Shown one piece after another: positions 36,361-44,935 of a stretch of DNA of 64,000 nucleotides. This DNA is from Aureivirga sp. CE67. Its GTDB lineage: Bacteria; Bacteroidota; Bacteroidia; Flavobacteriales; Flavobacteriaceae. Position numbers and translations under genes: made by a program. Position 1 is the stretch's first letter. The number at the start of each line of letters is the position of its first letter. The notes under the pieces are model-generated. The model did not search any database, was not told where the DNA came from, and was given only the letters and a program-made list of their open reading frames with translations. Location: positions 1-64,000 of the forward strand of contig NZ_JADOTV010000013.1 of assembly GCF_015767245.1 (NCBI RefSeq), written 5' to 3'.

Positions 36361-37863
36361 ATGATTTTAAACCAAATAACAACAAACTTACTAAAATCAA
36401 CTTTAATTCTAGGAATCCTTGTCAGTGGACTTTTAGTAAGTTGTGGAGATAATAGTTCTCAAAAAAATAATGTTCTAGCTGAAAATTCAAAAGCAACTGT
36501 AGACCCAGCTCTAATTAAAGTTACCTCAGAAATGGAAGCTGAATTGACTGCTCCACCAAAAGTACCTACTCCTATAGGAAACAGAGAAGCAAAAAAATTA
36601 ATTGTAAACATGGAAATTCTTGAAGAAGTTGGTGAAATGACTGATGGAGTAAAATATGTTTATTGGACTTTTGGAGGAACGGTTCCTGGAAGTTTTATTC
36701 GTACAAGAGTTGGTGATGAAGTAGAATTTCATTTAAAAAATCATCCAAACAATAAATTACCACACAATATTGACTTACATGCTGTAACTGGTCCTGGAGG
36801 AGGTGCTACTTCTTCATTTGTTGCACCTGGTCATGAAGCACAATTTTCATTCAAAGTTTTAAACCCTGGATTATATGTATACCATTGCGCAACTGCACCT
36901 GTAGGAATGCATATTGCAAATGGAATGTATGGTTTAATCTTAGTAGAACCTGAAGGGGGATTACCTAAAGTTGATAAGGAATATTATATCATGCAAGGTG
37001 ATTTCTATACGAAAGGTAAAAACGGAGAAAGAGGTCAACAACCTTTTGATATGCAAAAAGCAGTAGATGAAAATGCAGATTATGTAGTGTTTAACGGAAA
37101 AGTTGGTTCTCTTACTGGAGATAATGCCATTACAGCAAAAGTAGGTGAAACAGTTCGTTTGTTTGTTGGAAATGGTGGGCCTAATTTAGTTTCTTCTTTC
37201 CATGTTATTGGAGAAATATTTGACAATGTTCGTGTTGAAGGTGGAGATTTAATTAATAAGAATGTACAAACCACACTAGTACCTGCAGGAGGAGCTGCTA
37301 TTGTAGAATTTAAAGTTGATGTTCCTGGTACATTTATTTTAGTAGACCATTCTATTTTTAGAGCTTTTAATAAAGGAGCTTTAGGTATGTTAAAAGTTGA
37401 AGGAGAAGAAAATAAAACAATTTATTCTGGTAAGGAAGAAGAAGGTATTTACCAACCAGAAGGTGGTGGATTACAAGAGATTCCAACACAAGATGTGCCA
37501 AAAGAAACTCTGAAAGCAATTAGCTTAGAAGATCAATTAGAATTTGGTAAAGATACTTATATGCAAACATGTTTTGCTTGTCACCAAGCAGAAGGACAGG
37601 GAGTTCCAAATGCCTTCCCTCCTCTTGCAAAATCAGATTATTTAAATGCTGATGTTAACAGAGCAATTGATATTGTTTTAAATGGTAAATCAGGAGAAAT
37701 TGAGGTAAACGGTAAAAAATATAATAGTGTCATGACAAAGCAAGTGTTATCTGATGAAGAGATCGCAAATGTATTGACATATATTTATAATAATTGGGGG
37801 AATGACAAGAAAGTTATTACTCCTGCTATGGTAAAGAAAAGAAGAAATAGTGGTGGACATTAA
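36361..37863 (+). CDS. nirK: Copper-containing nitrite reductase fused to cytochrome c
   Basis: The 500-residue protein begins with a lipoprotein-like signal ([13 protein letters not shown], Cys28), so it is probably tethered on the periplasmic side. The cupredoxin domains carry the type 1 and 2 copper ligands: LPHNIDLH (H135, D138, H140), [15 protein letters not shown] (H175, C176, H184, M189) and SSFHVIGE, which provides the second active-site His. A C-terminal cytochrome c domain has the heme motif CFACH (C404, C407, H408) with a later Met in SVMTK. It reduces nitrite to nitric oxide; the fused heme domain probably feeds electrons. Fusions of this kind are known among environmental NirKs. 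Confidence 0.93.
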   Translation: MILNQITTNLLKSTLILGILVSGLLVSCGDNSSQKNNVLAENSKATVDPALIKVTSEMEAELTAPPKVPTPIGNREAKKLIVNMEILEEVGEMTDGVKYVYWTFGGTVPGSFIRTRVGDEVEFHLKNHPNNKLPHNIDLHAVTGPGGGATSSFVAPGHEAQFSFKVLNPGLYVYHCATAPVGMHIANGMYGLILVEPEGGLPKVDKEYYIMQGDFYTKGKNGERGQQPFDMQKAVDENADYVVFNGKVGSLTGDNAITAKVGETVRLFVGNGGPNLVSSFHVIGEIFDNVRVEGGDLINKNVQTTLVPAGGAAIVEFKVDVPGTFILVDHSIFRAFNKGALGMLKVEGEENKTIYSGKEEEGIYQPEGGGLQEIPTQDVPKETLKAISLEDQLEFGKDTYMQTCFACHQAEGQGVPNAFPPLAKSDYLNADVNRAIDIVLNGKSGEIEVNGKKYNSVMTKQVLSDEEIANVLTYIYNNWGNDKKVITPAMVKKRRNSGGH

Positions 37864-37904
37864 TTGACTTTGACAACGTTCAATTAATATTTTATTTTTA
37901 GAAG

Positions 37905-37981
37905 ACATTATCACGACACTGATTTTACACATGACTATCAGTTCTTAATACCTAGGGGGTACTTTTAATCGTGATAATGTT
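37905..37981. repeat. Spaced inverted repeat upstream of the FGE-like gene
   Basis: ACATTATCACGA (37905-37916) is inverted as TCGTGATAATGT at 37969-37980, 52 bases apart. It may be a paired binding site or a large hairpin ahead of 38004. The right arm's 15-mer also occurs at 105-119. Confidence 0.4.
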
Positions 37982-38003
37982 CTTTTATAAAAACTAACTA
38001 ATT

Positions 38004-38762
38004 ATGAAATCATTTTTTTTAATTTTATTATTAATTTTTCCATTATACCTTTCAAGCCAAACAGAAATGAAAGAAATTAAAGGAGGAACTTTCACTCCAT
38101 TATATGGGGTTGATTCATTAAAAGTCTCAATTAAACCTTTTAAAATGGATATCTACCCTGTAACAAATGCTGAATATGTAGAATTTGTAAAAAAATATCC
38201 TGAATGGAAAAAAAGTAAAATCAAAAGAATTTTTGCAGATAAAAACTATTTGAGACTTTGGAACAATGATACTATTTTCGATCCTAATTCAAAAGCAAAT
38301 AGCCCTGTAACAAATGTTTCCTGGTTTGCTGCTAAAAAATATTGTGAATGCCAAGGTAAAAGATTACCAACTGTAGATGAATGGGAATTTGCCGCAATGG
38401 CGGATAAAACTTCCCCAGATGCAAGAATTAAAAAAACTTACAATCAATTTATTTTAGGATGGTATGAATCTCCTTTTAGTCGTAAAGATACTGTTGGATC
38501 AACCTTCAAAAATTATTGGGGAATTTACGATTTACACGGTTTAGTTTGGGAATGGACAATTGATTTTAACTCTGTTCTAATCTCAGGAGAATCAAGAAAA
38601 GATGTTGATAAAGATAGTAATCTATTTTGTGGTAGTGCAGCTGTAGGTGCTTCAGATCTAATGAATTATGCTGCTTTTATGAGATATGCATTTAGAGGAA
38701 GTATTAAAGCTCGATACGGAATACAAAATCAAGGATTTAGATGTGTGAAGGACATCCAATAA
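38004..38762 (+). CDS. Exported FGE-sulfatase (formylglycine-generating-enzyme-like) domain protein
   Basis: The 252-residue protein has a signal peptide (FFLILLLIFPLYLSSQ) and a complete FGE/SUMF1-like fold: FKMDIYPVTNAEYVEFV, SPVTNVSWFAAKKYC, GKRLPTVDEWEFAAM, GIYDLHGLVWEWT, and a final GFRCVKD. True FGE activity needs a specific Cys pair that is not evident, so it is more likely a structural or maturation factor. It sits between nirK and the SCO gene. Such proteins occur in Bacteroidota nirK/nor clusters, so a role in assembling NirK or NorBC is likely but not shown. Confidence 0.8.
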   Translation: MKSFFLILLLIFPLYLSSQTEMKEIKGGTFTPLYGVDSLKVSIKPFKMDIYPVTNAEYVEFVKKYPEWKKSKIKRIFADKNYLRLWNNDTIFDPNSKANSPVTNVSWFAAKKYCECQGKRLPTVDEWEFAAMADKTSPDARIKKTYNQFILGWYESPFSRKDTVGSTFKNYWGIYDLHGLVWEWTIDFNSVLISGESRKDVDKDSNLFCGSAAVGASDLMNYAAFMRYAFRGSIKARYGIQNQGFRCVKDIQ

Positions 38763-38790
38763 ATTGAAGACTACTTAAAACTAAAGAAAA

Positions 38791-39408
38791 ATGAAATTAA
38801 TCAAATATATATTACTTATATGCTTTACATTAAATCTTATTTCATGTAAAGAAAAAGTAAAAAACAACCACCTTAAAACAGAAGTAGATTCTAAAAAAGA
38901 TAATTTTACAGATCTTTCAATTTATAATTTACCCTCAAATTGGACAAATCAAGATAATAAAGTAATTCAATTAAAAGAACTTAAAGGTGATGTTTTAGTT
39001 ATGGTGATGGTTTATACCACATGTAAAGTAGCTTGCCCAAGACTAGTCGCTGATATGCGAACAATCGAATCTAAAATAACCAAAAAAGAAAACCAAAATG
39101 TAAAATACATTTTGGTAAGTATTGATCCAAAAACGGATACTCCTGAAAAACTAAAAGAATTTGCTATCGAAAATAAATTAACGGATAATCATTGGATGTT
39201 ATTAAGAGGAACTGAAAATGATACAAGAGAATTTGCAGGTGTTTTAGCTGTAAATTATAAGAAGATTTCACCAATGGATTTCTCTCACTCAAATATCATC
39301 AGTGTTTTCAATCAAGAAGGAGAACTTACTTTCCAAAAAGAAGGTTTAGGAATCAATATTGATGGTACAGTAGATAAAATAAAAGAATTAGTAAATCCCA
39401 AAAAATAA
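38791..39408 (+). CDS. SCO1/SenC family copper chaperone, lipoprotein
   Basis: The 205-residue protein has a lipobox NLISC (Cys19), then a thioredoxin-like SCO domain with CKVACP (C78, C82) and the distal copper-ligand His166 in MDFSHSN. SCO proteins deliver copper to, or reduce thiols in, cuproenzymes. Between nirK and norCB it probably metallates the copper nitrite reductase. It follows the FGE-like gene by 28 bases. Confidence 0.88.
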   Translation: MKLIKYILLICFTLNLISCKEKVKNNHLKTEVDSKKDNFTDLSIYNLPSNWTNQDNKVIQLKELKGDVLVMVMVYTTCKVACPRLVADMRTIESKITKKENQNVKYILVSIDPKTDTPEKLKEFAIENKLTDNHWMLLRGTENDTREFAGVLAVNYKKISPMDFSHSNIISVFNQEGELTFQKEGLGINIDGTVDKIKELVNPKK

Positions 39409-39423
39409 ACTTTTATTCTTTTT

Positions 39424-39437
39424 ATGATTCACCTCAT
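39424..39437. promoter_or_regulatory. Weak FNR/CRP-type site upstream of norC
   Basis: ATGAT-TCAC-CTCAT has one mismatch from the TGAT-N4-ATCA pattern and sits 88 bases before norC. On its own it is weak; its position in a nor promoter makes it worth noting. Confidence 0.25.
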
Positions 39438-39524
39438 AAAAATATGTCTTAACAAAATTTTATTTTCGCATCATTATAAAAGATTAAAAGGTCTTTTTTG
39501 ACTTTATAACCAAAAACAGATATT

Positions 39525-39962
39525 ATGCTCTCAAAAAAACAAGCTCGTACATTTTTTTTAGGAGGAACCTTAGTTACATTTTTAGCATTTATTGCCTTAA
39601 CTATTTTTTCTTTTAGCAAAAGTCAAGATCAATCAAACTATGAAAAAATAACCGAACAAGTTGTTCGAGGTAAAGATTTATGGGAAAAAAATAATTGCAT
39701 GGGATGCCACACAATTTTAGGAGAAGGTGGTTATTATGCTCCAGAGTTAACAAAAGTAATTGACCGAAGAGGTGAAGGATATATTAGAGCTGTTCTAACA
39801 ACTCCGATGCCCTGGAATCCGAATGGAAGAAAAATGGTTGCATACGGATTTTCACAAGAAGAAGCAGATGATATGATTGCATTCTTTGACTGGATTGACG
39901 ATATCGACTTAAATGGATTCGATACAGTAGTTTCACCATTAGCTAAAAACAAACAACAATAA
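39525..39962 (+). CDS. norC: Nitric oxide reductase cytochrome c subunit
   Basis: The 145-residue protein has an N-terminal membrane anchor (about 9-31) and one heme c motif CMGCH (C58, C61, H62), followed by ILGEGGYYAPELTKV, characteristic of NorC; its Met ligand is probably in TTPMPWNPNGRKM. It carries electrons to the NorB catalytic subunit, which starts eight bases downstream. It acts on the periplasmic face of the inner membrane. Confidence 0.92.
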   Translation: MLSKKQARTFFLGGTLVTFLAFIALTIFSFSKSQDQSNYEKITEQVVRGKDLWEKNNCMGCHTILGEGGYYAPELTKVIDRRGEGYIRAVLTTPMPWNPNGRKMVAYGFSQEEADDMIAFFDWIDDIDLNGFDTVVSPLAKNKQQ

Positions 39963-39969
39963 GAACATT

Positions 39970-41379
39970 ATGAAGTATAAATCACAGAAAGTAGCCTATT
40001 GGTTTTTTGCATTTTCAATGCTACTGTTAGTATTACAGATAGTTTATGGATTTATAATGGGATTTGCCAGAATTGGTTTTGATAATTTACACGATTTTAT
40101 CCCATTTAATACTGCAAGAGCAGTACATACAAACTTATTAGTTGTTTGGTTATTGTCCGGTTTTATGGGAGCTGCATACTATATCATTCCTGAAGAATCT
40201 CAAAGAGAACTTGTAAGTGTCAAATTAGCTTATGCACAATTAATCTCATTAGCCGTTGTAGGTGTATCCGCAGTTGTAGGGTATCACTTTAACTGGTGGG
40301 AAGGAAGAAAATTTTTAGAAATTCCGAGACAATTAGATTTCTTAGTTGTTATTAATGTTCTATTATTCTTAGGAATTATTTTGATGACCTTATACAAAGG
40401 TAAAAGAAGAACAACAACATCTCTAGTTCTATCCATGGGACTATTATTTGCTGCACTTTTATACTTACCTGGAATGCTTCCTTTCGATAGTCAAGTAACA
40501 GATTCATTTTTCAGATGGTGGGTAGTTCACTTATGGGTAGAAGGTGTTTGGGAATTAATTATGGGAGGTATTTTATCTTTCTTATTAATAAAACTGACAG
40601 GTGTTGATAGAGAAGTTATTGAAAAATGGTTATATGTTATTGTTGGGCTAACTTTCTTATCTGGAGTTTTAGGTACAGGACATCATTATTATTATATTGG
40701 TGTAAATAAAATCTGGTTAGTTGTCGGAGGTATCTTCTCTGCTTTAGAACCATTAGCATTTTTAGCAATGGCAATTTTCGCAGTAAATATGTATAGAAAA
40801 GGGGAGAAAAAACACCCAAATACAGTTGCTCTTTTTTGGACTATTGGATCTGCAATTGTTTCATTTATTGGAGCTGGTGTATTAGGTTTTGCACATACTT
40901 TACCACAAACAAATTTATACACACACGGTACATTGGTAACTGCTAGTCATGGTCACCTTGCCTTTTGGGGAGCTTATGCTATGATTGTTTTTGCAATTAT
41001 AAGTTATGCGCTTCCAAACTTAACAGGAAGAAAATTATATACAAATAATAGAGGAAAATTAGCGTTTTGGCTTTCAAATATTGGAATGTTAGGTATGACT
41101 GCATCTTTTGGTGTAGCAGGTATCGCACAAGTTTATATGGAGCGTAAAATGCATATGGACTTCATGACAGTTCAAAAAGAAATAAGTATTCACTTTGTTA
41201 TGTTAATTCTTTGTGCAGCATTATTCTTCACAGGGATTGTATTATATATCGTAGATTTCTATAAATACGGAAAACCTACAGATGAAGCTCTAGAAATAGA
41301 CACTACTTCTATAGCCGAAGAACCCACTGAAAATGTAACATCAAAAGTTACACATAAAGAATTAGAAGAAACGTTTTAG
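39970..41379 (+). CDS. norB: Nitric oxide reductase catalytic subunit (cNOR type)
   Basis: The 469-residue protein has 12 or so membrane helices of the heme-copper oxidase superfamily. Conserved His-bearing helices include RAVHTNLLVVWLLSGFMG, WWVVHLWVEGVWELIMG, GTGHHYYYIG and THGTLVTASHGHLAFWGAY, which supply ligands for the low-spin heme b, the active-site heme b3 and the FeB iron. It reduces two NO to N2O. The partner NorC is immediately upstream, so this is cNOR rather than the fused quinol type. Its stop codon lies inside the first copy of a three-fold hairpin repeat. Confidence 0.95.
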   Translation: MKYKSQKVAYWFFAFSMLLLVLQIVYGFIMGFARIGFDNLHDFIPFNTARAVHTNLLVVWLLSGFMGAAYYIIPEESQRELVSVKLAYAQLISLAVVGVSAVVGYHFNWWEGRKFLEIPRQLDFLVVINVLLFLGIILMTLYKGKRRTTTSLVLSMGLLFAALLYLPGMLPFDSQVTDSFFRWWVVHLWVEGVWELIMGGILSFLLIKLTGVDREVIEKWLYVIVGLTFLSGVLGTGHHYYYIGVNKIWLVVGGIFSALEPLAFLAMAIFAVNMYRKGEKKHPNTVALFWTIGSAIVSFIGAGVLGFAHTLPQTNLYTHGTLVTASHGHLAFWGAYAMIVFAIISYALPNLTGRKLYTNNRGKLAFWLSNIGMLGMTASFGVAGIAQVYMERKMHMDFMTVQKEISIHFVMLILCAALFFTGIVLYIVDFYKYGKPTDEALEIDTTSIAEEPTENVTSKVTHKELEETF

Positions 41380-41660
41380 TTAGTAGATAGTTGAAAAACC
41401 TGATTATAAAACCCCTATTTAACTGTAATCAGGTTTTTTTTAAAAAACAAATATGTAGCTATTTTGAAAAGCTTATAAAAATTTTAGTTAGTAGATAGTT
41501 AGAAAACCTGATTATAAAATCCCAAATTAGCTGTAATCAGGTTTTTTAAAAAACAAGTAAGCTTCCTTAAAGGTTACATAAAAGAATTTTAGTTAGTTTA
41601 TAGTTGAAAAACCTGATTACAAAATCCCAAATTAGCTGTAATCAGGTTTTTTTAAAAAAA
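41374..41660 (+). repeat. Three tandem copies of a hairpin-bearing repeat between norB and norQ
   Basis: Copies begin at 41374, 41482 and 41587 (periods 108 and 105 bases). Each has TTTTAGTTAGTAGATAGTT (the last with GTTTATAGTT) followed by a terminator-like stem AACCTGATTA / TAATCAGGTT and a T tract. Copies two and three are closest to each other. All three hairpins lie between cotranscribed genes, so they may tune norQD expression or stabilise the norCB mRNA. The 296-base gap holds nothing else. Confidence 0.85.
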
Positions 41661-41675
41661 AGTGAATAAAGAATT

Positions 41676-42476
41676 ATGGAAACAATTATAGATACTTCAA
41701 TAGAAAAAAAAATATTCTATAGTCCATCTGGAAAAGAAATAGAAGTATTTCATCATGCTTTTAATTGTAAAATACCTATCCTACTTAAAGGACCAACTGG
41801 TACTGGAAAAACTCGCTTTATTGAGTTTATGGCACAAGAGTTAAATAAAGAATTAATCACTATTTCTTGTCACGAAGAAACTTCTTCTACAGATTTGATT
41901 GGTAGATATATTATCAAAGGTGCAGAAACTATTTGGATTGATGGACCACTTACAACAGCAGTTAAAAATGGTTCTATCGTTTACTTAGACGAAATTGCAG
42001 AAGCAAGACCTGATGTTTTAGTTGCAATACACGCCTTAACGGATCATCGAAAAGAATTACATATTGATAAATTAGGAAAAACTATCAAAGCTAAAGAAGG
42101 ATTCATGTTGGTTGCTTCTTTCAACCCTGGTTACCAAAAAGGATTTAAAGAATTAAAACCATCTACTAGACAGCGTTTTATTTCAGTTCCTTTTCAATAT
42201 CCATCAGCAGAGAAAGAACTAGAAATTTTAATGAATGAAACAAATGTTGCTAAGAAAGATGCGCAAAACTTAGTAAAAATAGCAACTAAAATAAGAAACC
42301 TAACAGAATTAGGTCTAACAGAAACCGTTTCTACTAGACTTATTGTTGATGCGGCTTTATTAATTGTTTCAGGTCTTCCGAAAAGATTAGCTGTTCAAGT
42401 AGCAGTGATAGAACCTCTTTCTGATGATTTAGAAATTACAGCTGCATTAAAGGATTTATGTGATTTATTAATTTAA
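41676..42476 (+). CDS. norQ: NorQ/CbbQ-family MoxR AAA+ ATPase
   Basis: The 266-residue protein has Walker A GPTGTGKT (39-46), the family motif STDLIGRYIIKG and Walker B IVYLDEIAEA, followed by sensor ASFNPGY. NorQ ATPases work with the VWA protein NorD to insert the non-heme iron into NorB. The gene follows the triple hairpin and precedes norD by nine bases. Confidence 0.92.
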   Translation: METIIDTSIEKKIFYSPSGKEIEVFHHAFNCKIPILLKGPTGTGKTRFIEFMAQELNKELITISCHEETSSTDLIGRYIIKGAETIWIDGPLTTAVKNGSIVYLDEIAEARPDVLVAIHALTDHRKELHIDKLGKTIKAKEGFMLVASFNPGYQKGFKELKPSTRQRFISVPFQYPSAEKELEILMNETNVAKKDAQNLVKIATKIRNLTELGLTETVSTRLIVDAALLIVSGLPKRLAVQVAVIEPLSDDLEITAALKDLCDLLI

Positions 42477-42485
42477 GATAATGCT

Positions 42486-44258
42486 ATGTTTGAACCAGAT
42501 GAGTTTATATTTACTAAAATTGCAATGTTCTTTAAAAATAGAAAGAAAAAATCTATTCAAGAAGATTTATCTTTAGTAAAACTAGAAGAAGTAAAACCGC
42601 AATTAACACTTATTTCTAGAGCATTAACAGGAGATGCAATAGAAATTTTTCCTGCAGAAAATGAAGGTGGATATAAAGGAGTAAATTTATTCTTACCAAC
42701 ATATATAGCATTATTTAAGAATGCGGAATTAAACTATTCTTTTTATTTATTTCGCATATTCTACCTCATCACGCAACGTTCTCTAAACCTAAATCTTACA
42801 ACAGAAAAAGAAACCGAACTTTCTGTTGCAAGACAAAATGCAAGACAAAGTGCCTCTGAAATATTAAAAGAATTATTTCTACAATATCCTACATTAGAAG
42901 ACTTATACACAAAATTAAATAATGCTTTTCCCAAAGAAAAAATAGAAAAAGAAGAGTTCTTTAAAGAAACTATGTTTTTCGGAAAATGGATGCAAAATGT
43001 TTCGGAAGATCCAAATGCAAAAAAGCTTGAAAATATTTCTTTAACTACCAAAAAAGCAATTGAAGAGGAAATAAAAACCATTCTTAAAGCTAAAGCTGTT
43101 GAAGAAGTAAAAACAGTTACTATTGATAAAAAATCGCAAGAGGATTTTGTACTTACACATAATTTTGAAAAAGTAGAAACTGCCGAATCTTATGAAAATG
43201 GTGCAAGAGATTTTGACGGGGATGATGAATTAGAATCTCACGAAAATGCAGTGGAAGAATTAACTATGAAACATGTCGTTCGAGTAGATGATCCAACTCA
43301 CTCTATTTATCAAACGGATTTTATTGAAAATACAAGCATTGCAGAAAGTACAACTATAAGTTCTGACTCCAATTTCATATTATATGATGAATGGGATTAT
43401 AAAAATAGAAAATATAAAAAGGATTTTTGTAAAGTATTCCCAAAAAACAACTTGACAAGAGATATTGGTTTTTATTCAAAAACAATTAAAGAGCATACAG
43501 TAATTTTAAATTCTTTACGTAAACAACTTACATCAATACATAATAAATATCAAATACAAAAAAGACAAACGCAAGGAGATGATTTTGATCTAGATGCTAT
43601 TACAGATGTCTATGCAGATATTCACTCCAATAAAACACCTTCGGAGCAGATTTATATCTCAAAACGAAAACTAGAAAAAGATCTTTCCATCTTGATCTTA
43701 TTAGATACAAGTCTATCCAGCGATGGTTACGTAGACGGATTGCGAGTTTTGGATATCGAAAAACAAGTGAGCCTCCTTTTCGGAACACTTTTACATGAAT
43801 TTCAAATAGATTTTTCGATCCAAAGTTTTCATTCCAAAACAAGAAATCATTGTTCCTATCAAAGTCTAAAAGGTTTTGACGAATCTTGGGAAAAAAGAAG
43901 GGATTTTGTGAGTGGTGTTCAAGCGGAAGGATATACCAGAATCGGAACGGCTCTTCGTCATTCGGGAACTTTAATCAATACTAGAGGTTCTAAAAACAAA
44001 TGGATTATCATGCTTTCTGATGGTAAACCTAATGATTATGATAAATATGAAGGGAAATATGGTATTAATGATGTCAAACAAGCTTTACGGGAATTACATC
44101 AAAATAATATCCAAACGTATGCTTTAGCTATTGAGTCTCAAGCTAAATATTACCTCCCACAAATGTTTGGCTCTAGTCATTTTGAGATTTTAAAATCACC
44201 AAAAGAAATGGTTGTAGCACTATCCACACTTTTCGAAAAAATAAAATATAGAAATTAA
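42486..44258 (+). CDS. norD: NorD-like VWA-domain activator of nitric oxide reductase
   Basis: The 590-residue protein has a helical N-terminal region (to about 200), an acidic linker, and a C-terminal von Willebrand A domain with MIDAS DTSLS (407-411), EGYTRIGTALRH and IMLSDGKPNDYDKY. It pairs with NorQ in cNOR maturation. It is the last gene of the module. Its stop (44256-44258) overlaps the first bases of the right 49-bp repeat, whose hairpin is its terminator. Confidence 0.92.
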   Translation: MFEPDEFIFTKIAMFFKNRKKKSIQEDLSLVKLEEVKPQLTLISRALTGDAIEIFPAENEGGYKGVNLFLPTYIALFKNAELNYSFYLFRIFYLITQRSLNLNLTTEKETELSVARQNARQSASEILKELFLQYPTLEDLYTKLNNAFPKEKIEKEEFFKETMFFGKWMQNVSEDPNAKKLENISLTTKKAIEEEIKTILKAKAVEEVKTVTIDKKSQEDFVLTHNFEKVETAESYENGARDFDGDDELESHENAVEELTMKHVVRVDDPTHSIYQTDFIENTSIAESTTISSDSNFILYDEWDYKNRKYKKDFCKVFPKNNLTRDIGFYSKTIKEHTVILNSLRKQLTSIHNKYQIQKRQTQGDDFDLDAITDVYADIHSNKTPSEQIYISKRKLEKDLSILILLDTSLSSDGYVDGLRVLDIEKQVSLLFGTLLHEFQIDFSIQSFHSKTRNHCSYQSLKGFDESWEKRRDFVSGVQAEGYTRIGTALRHSGTLINTRGSKNKWIIMLSDGKPNDYDKYEGKYGINDVKQALRELHQNNIQTYALAIESQAKYYLPQMFGSSHFEILKSPKEMVVALSTLFEKIKYRN

Positions 44259-44304
44259 AAAAAGCCATCAAAACGATGGCTTTTAAAATTCAAAATATTC
44301 TTGT
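44256..44304. repeat. Right copy of 49-bp direct repeat / norD-globin terminator
   Basis: Identical over 49 bases to 33492-33540. The hairpin GCCATC-AAAAC-GATGGC, flanked by A and T tracts, serves norD (+) and the globin gene (-), which converge here. Confidence 0.9.
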
Positions 44305-44308
44305 CGGA

Positions 44309-44695
44309 TTATAATCCTAACACATCATCCTTAGTTCCTCCAGCAATTTTCATTACCTCAGCAATCAATTCTGGTGCTACATTTAATTCTTCCATAGTAG
44401 CTTTTAAGTGCGTTGCAACAGCAATAAAATGTGATTCATTCAAACCGTTTTTAACCATTGGAGCATGCGCATCTCTCATGTTTTTCCCAGTGTACTGAAG
44501 AGGAGCTCCAAAAGCATAAGCTAAAAATGCTGTTTGTTTTCTCTTTTGTGCTACCATATCCGTAGTATCAAAAAATCCGTTGATAGAATCATCTGCTAAA
44601 ACTTTAGCATAAAAAATATCTACAGCAGCTAAAACTGCATCCATTCCTCCAATTTTCTCAAATAACGACGTTTCTGTTGTTGTAGTAGTATTCAT
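44309..44695 (-). CDS. Group I truncated haemoglobin
   Basis: The 128-residue protein matches trHbN: SLFEKIGGMDAVLAAVDIFYAKVLAD with the B10-type Tyr, then FLAYAFGAPLQYTGKNMRDAH and a heme-binding His in ESHFIAVATHLKATM. Such globins oxidise NO to nitrate with O2 or bind NO. Next to a denitrification module it probably protects against NO. An FNR-type palindrome lies 90 bases upstream. The gene may predate insertion of the neighbouring module. Confidence 0.92.
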   Translation of the reverse strand: MNTTTTTETSLFEKIGGMDAVLAAVDIFYAKVLADDSINGFFDTTDMVAQKRKQTAFLAYAFGAPLQYTGKNMRDAHAPMVKNGLNESHFIAVATHLKATMEELNVAPELIAEVMKIAGGTKDDVLGL

Positions 44696-44784
44696 ATCTT
44701 TTAGTTTTTATGTTTTGTTTGTGTCGCAATATAGTCGGATGCATTACAATTGTAAGACTATTTCGTTAAACTTATTTTCATTTT

Positions 44785-44798
44785 ATGATAATTATCAT
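44785..44798. promoter_or_regulatory. FNR/CRP-type palindrome upstream of the globin gene
   Basis: ATGATAATTATCAT is a perfect palindrome fitting TGAT-N4-ATCA. It lies between the globin start (44695) and the end of the defence operon (44936). The rest of this 240-base gap is AT-rich with no gene. Confidence 0.5.
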
Positions 44799-44935
44799 TT
44801 TTTAAACATTTTTATTTCACGCAACCACCTATTATTTAATTATTTATGTAAATTGAGCTAAAATTGCTGTGAAATTGTTTTTTTATCCATAAAATTTAAA
44901 ATCTACTACAACTAAATTTTATTCTTTACTATTTC

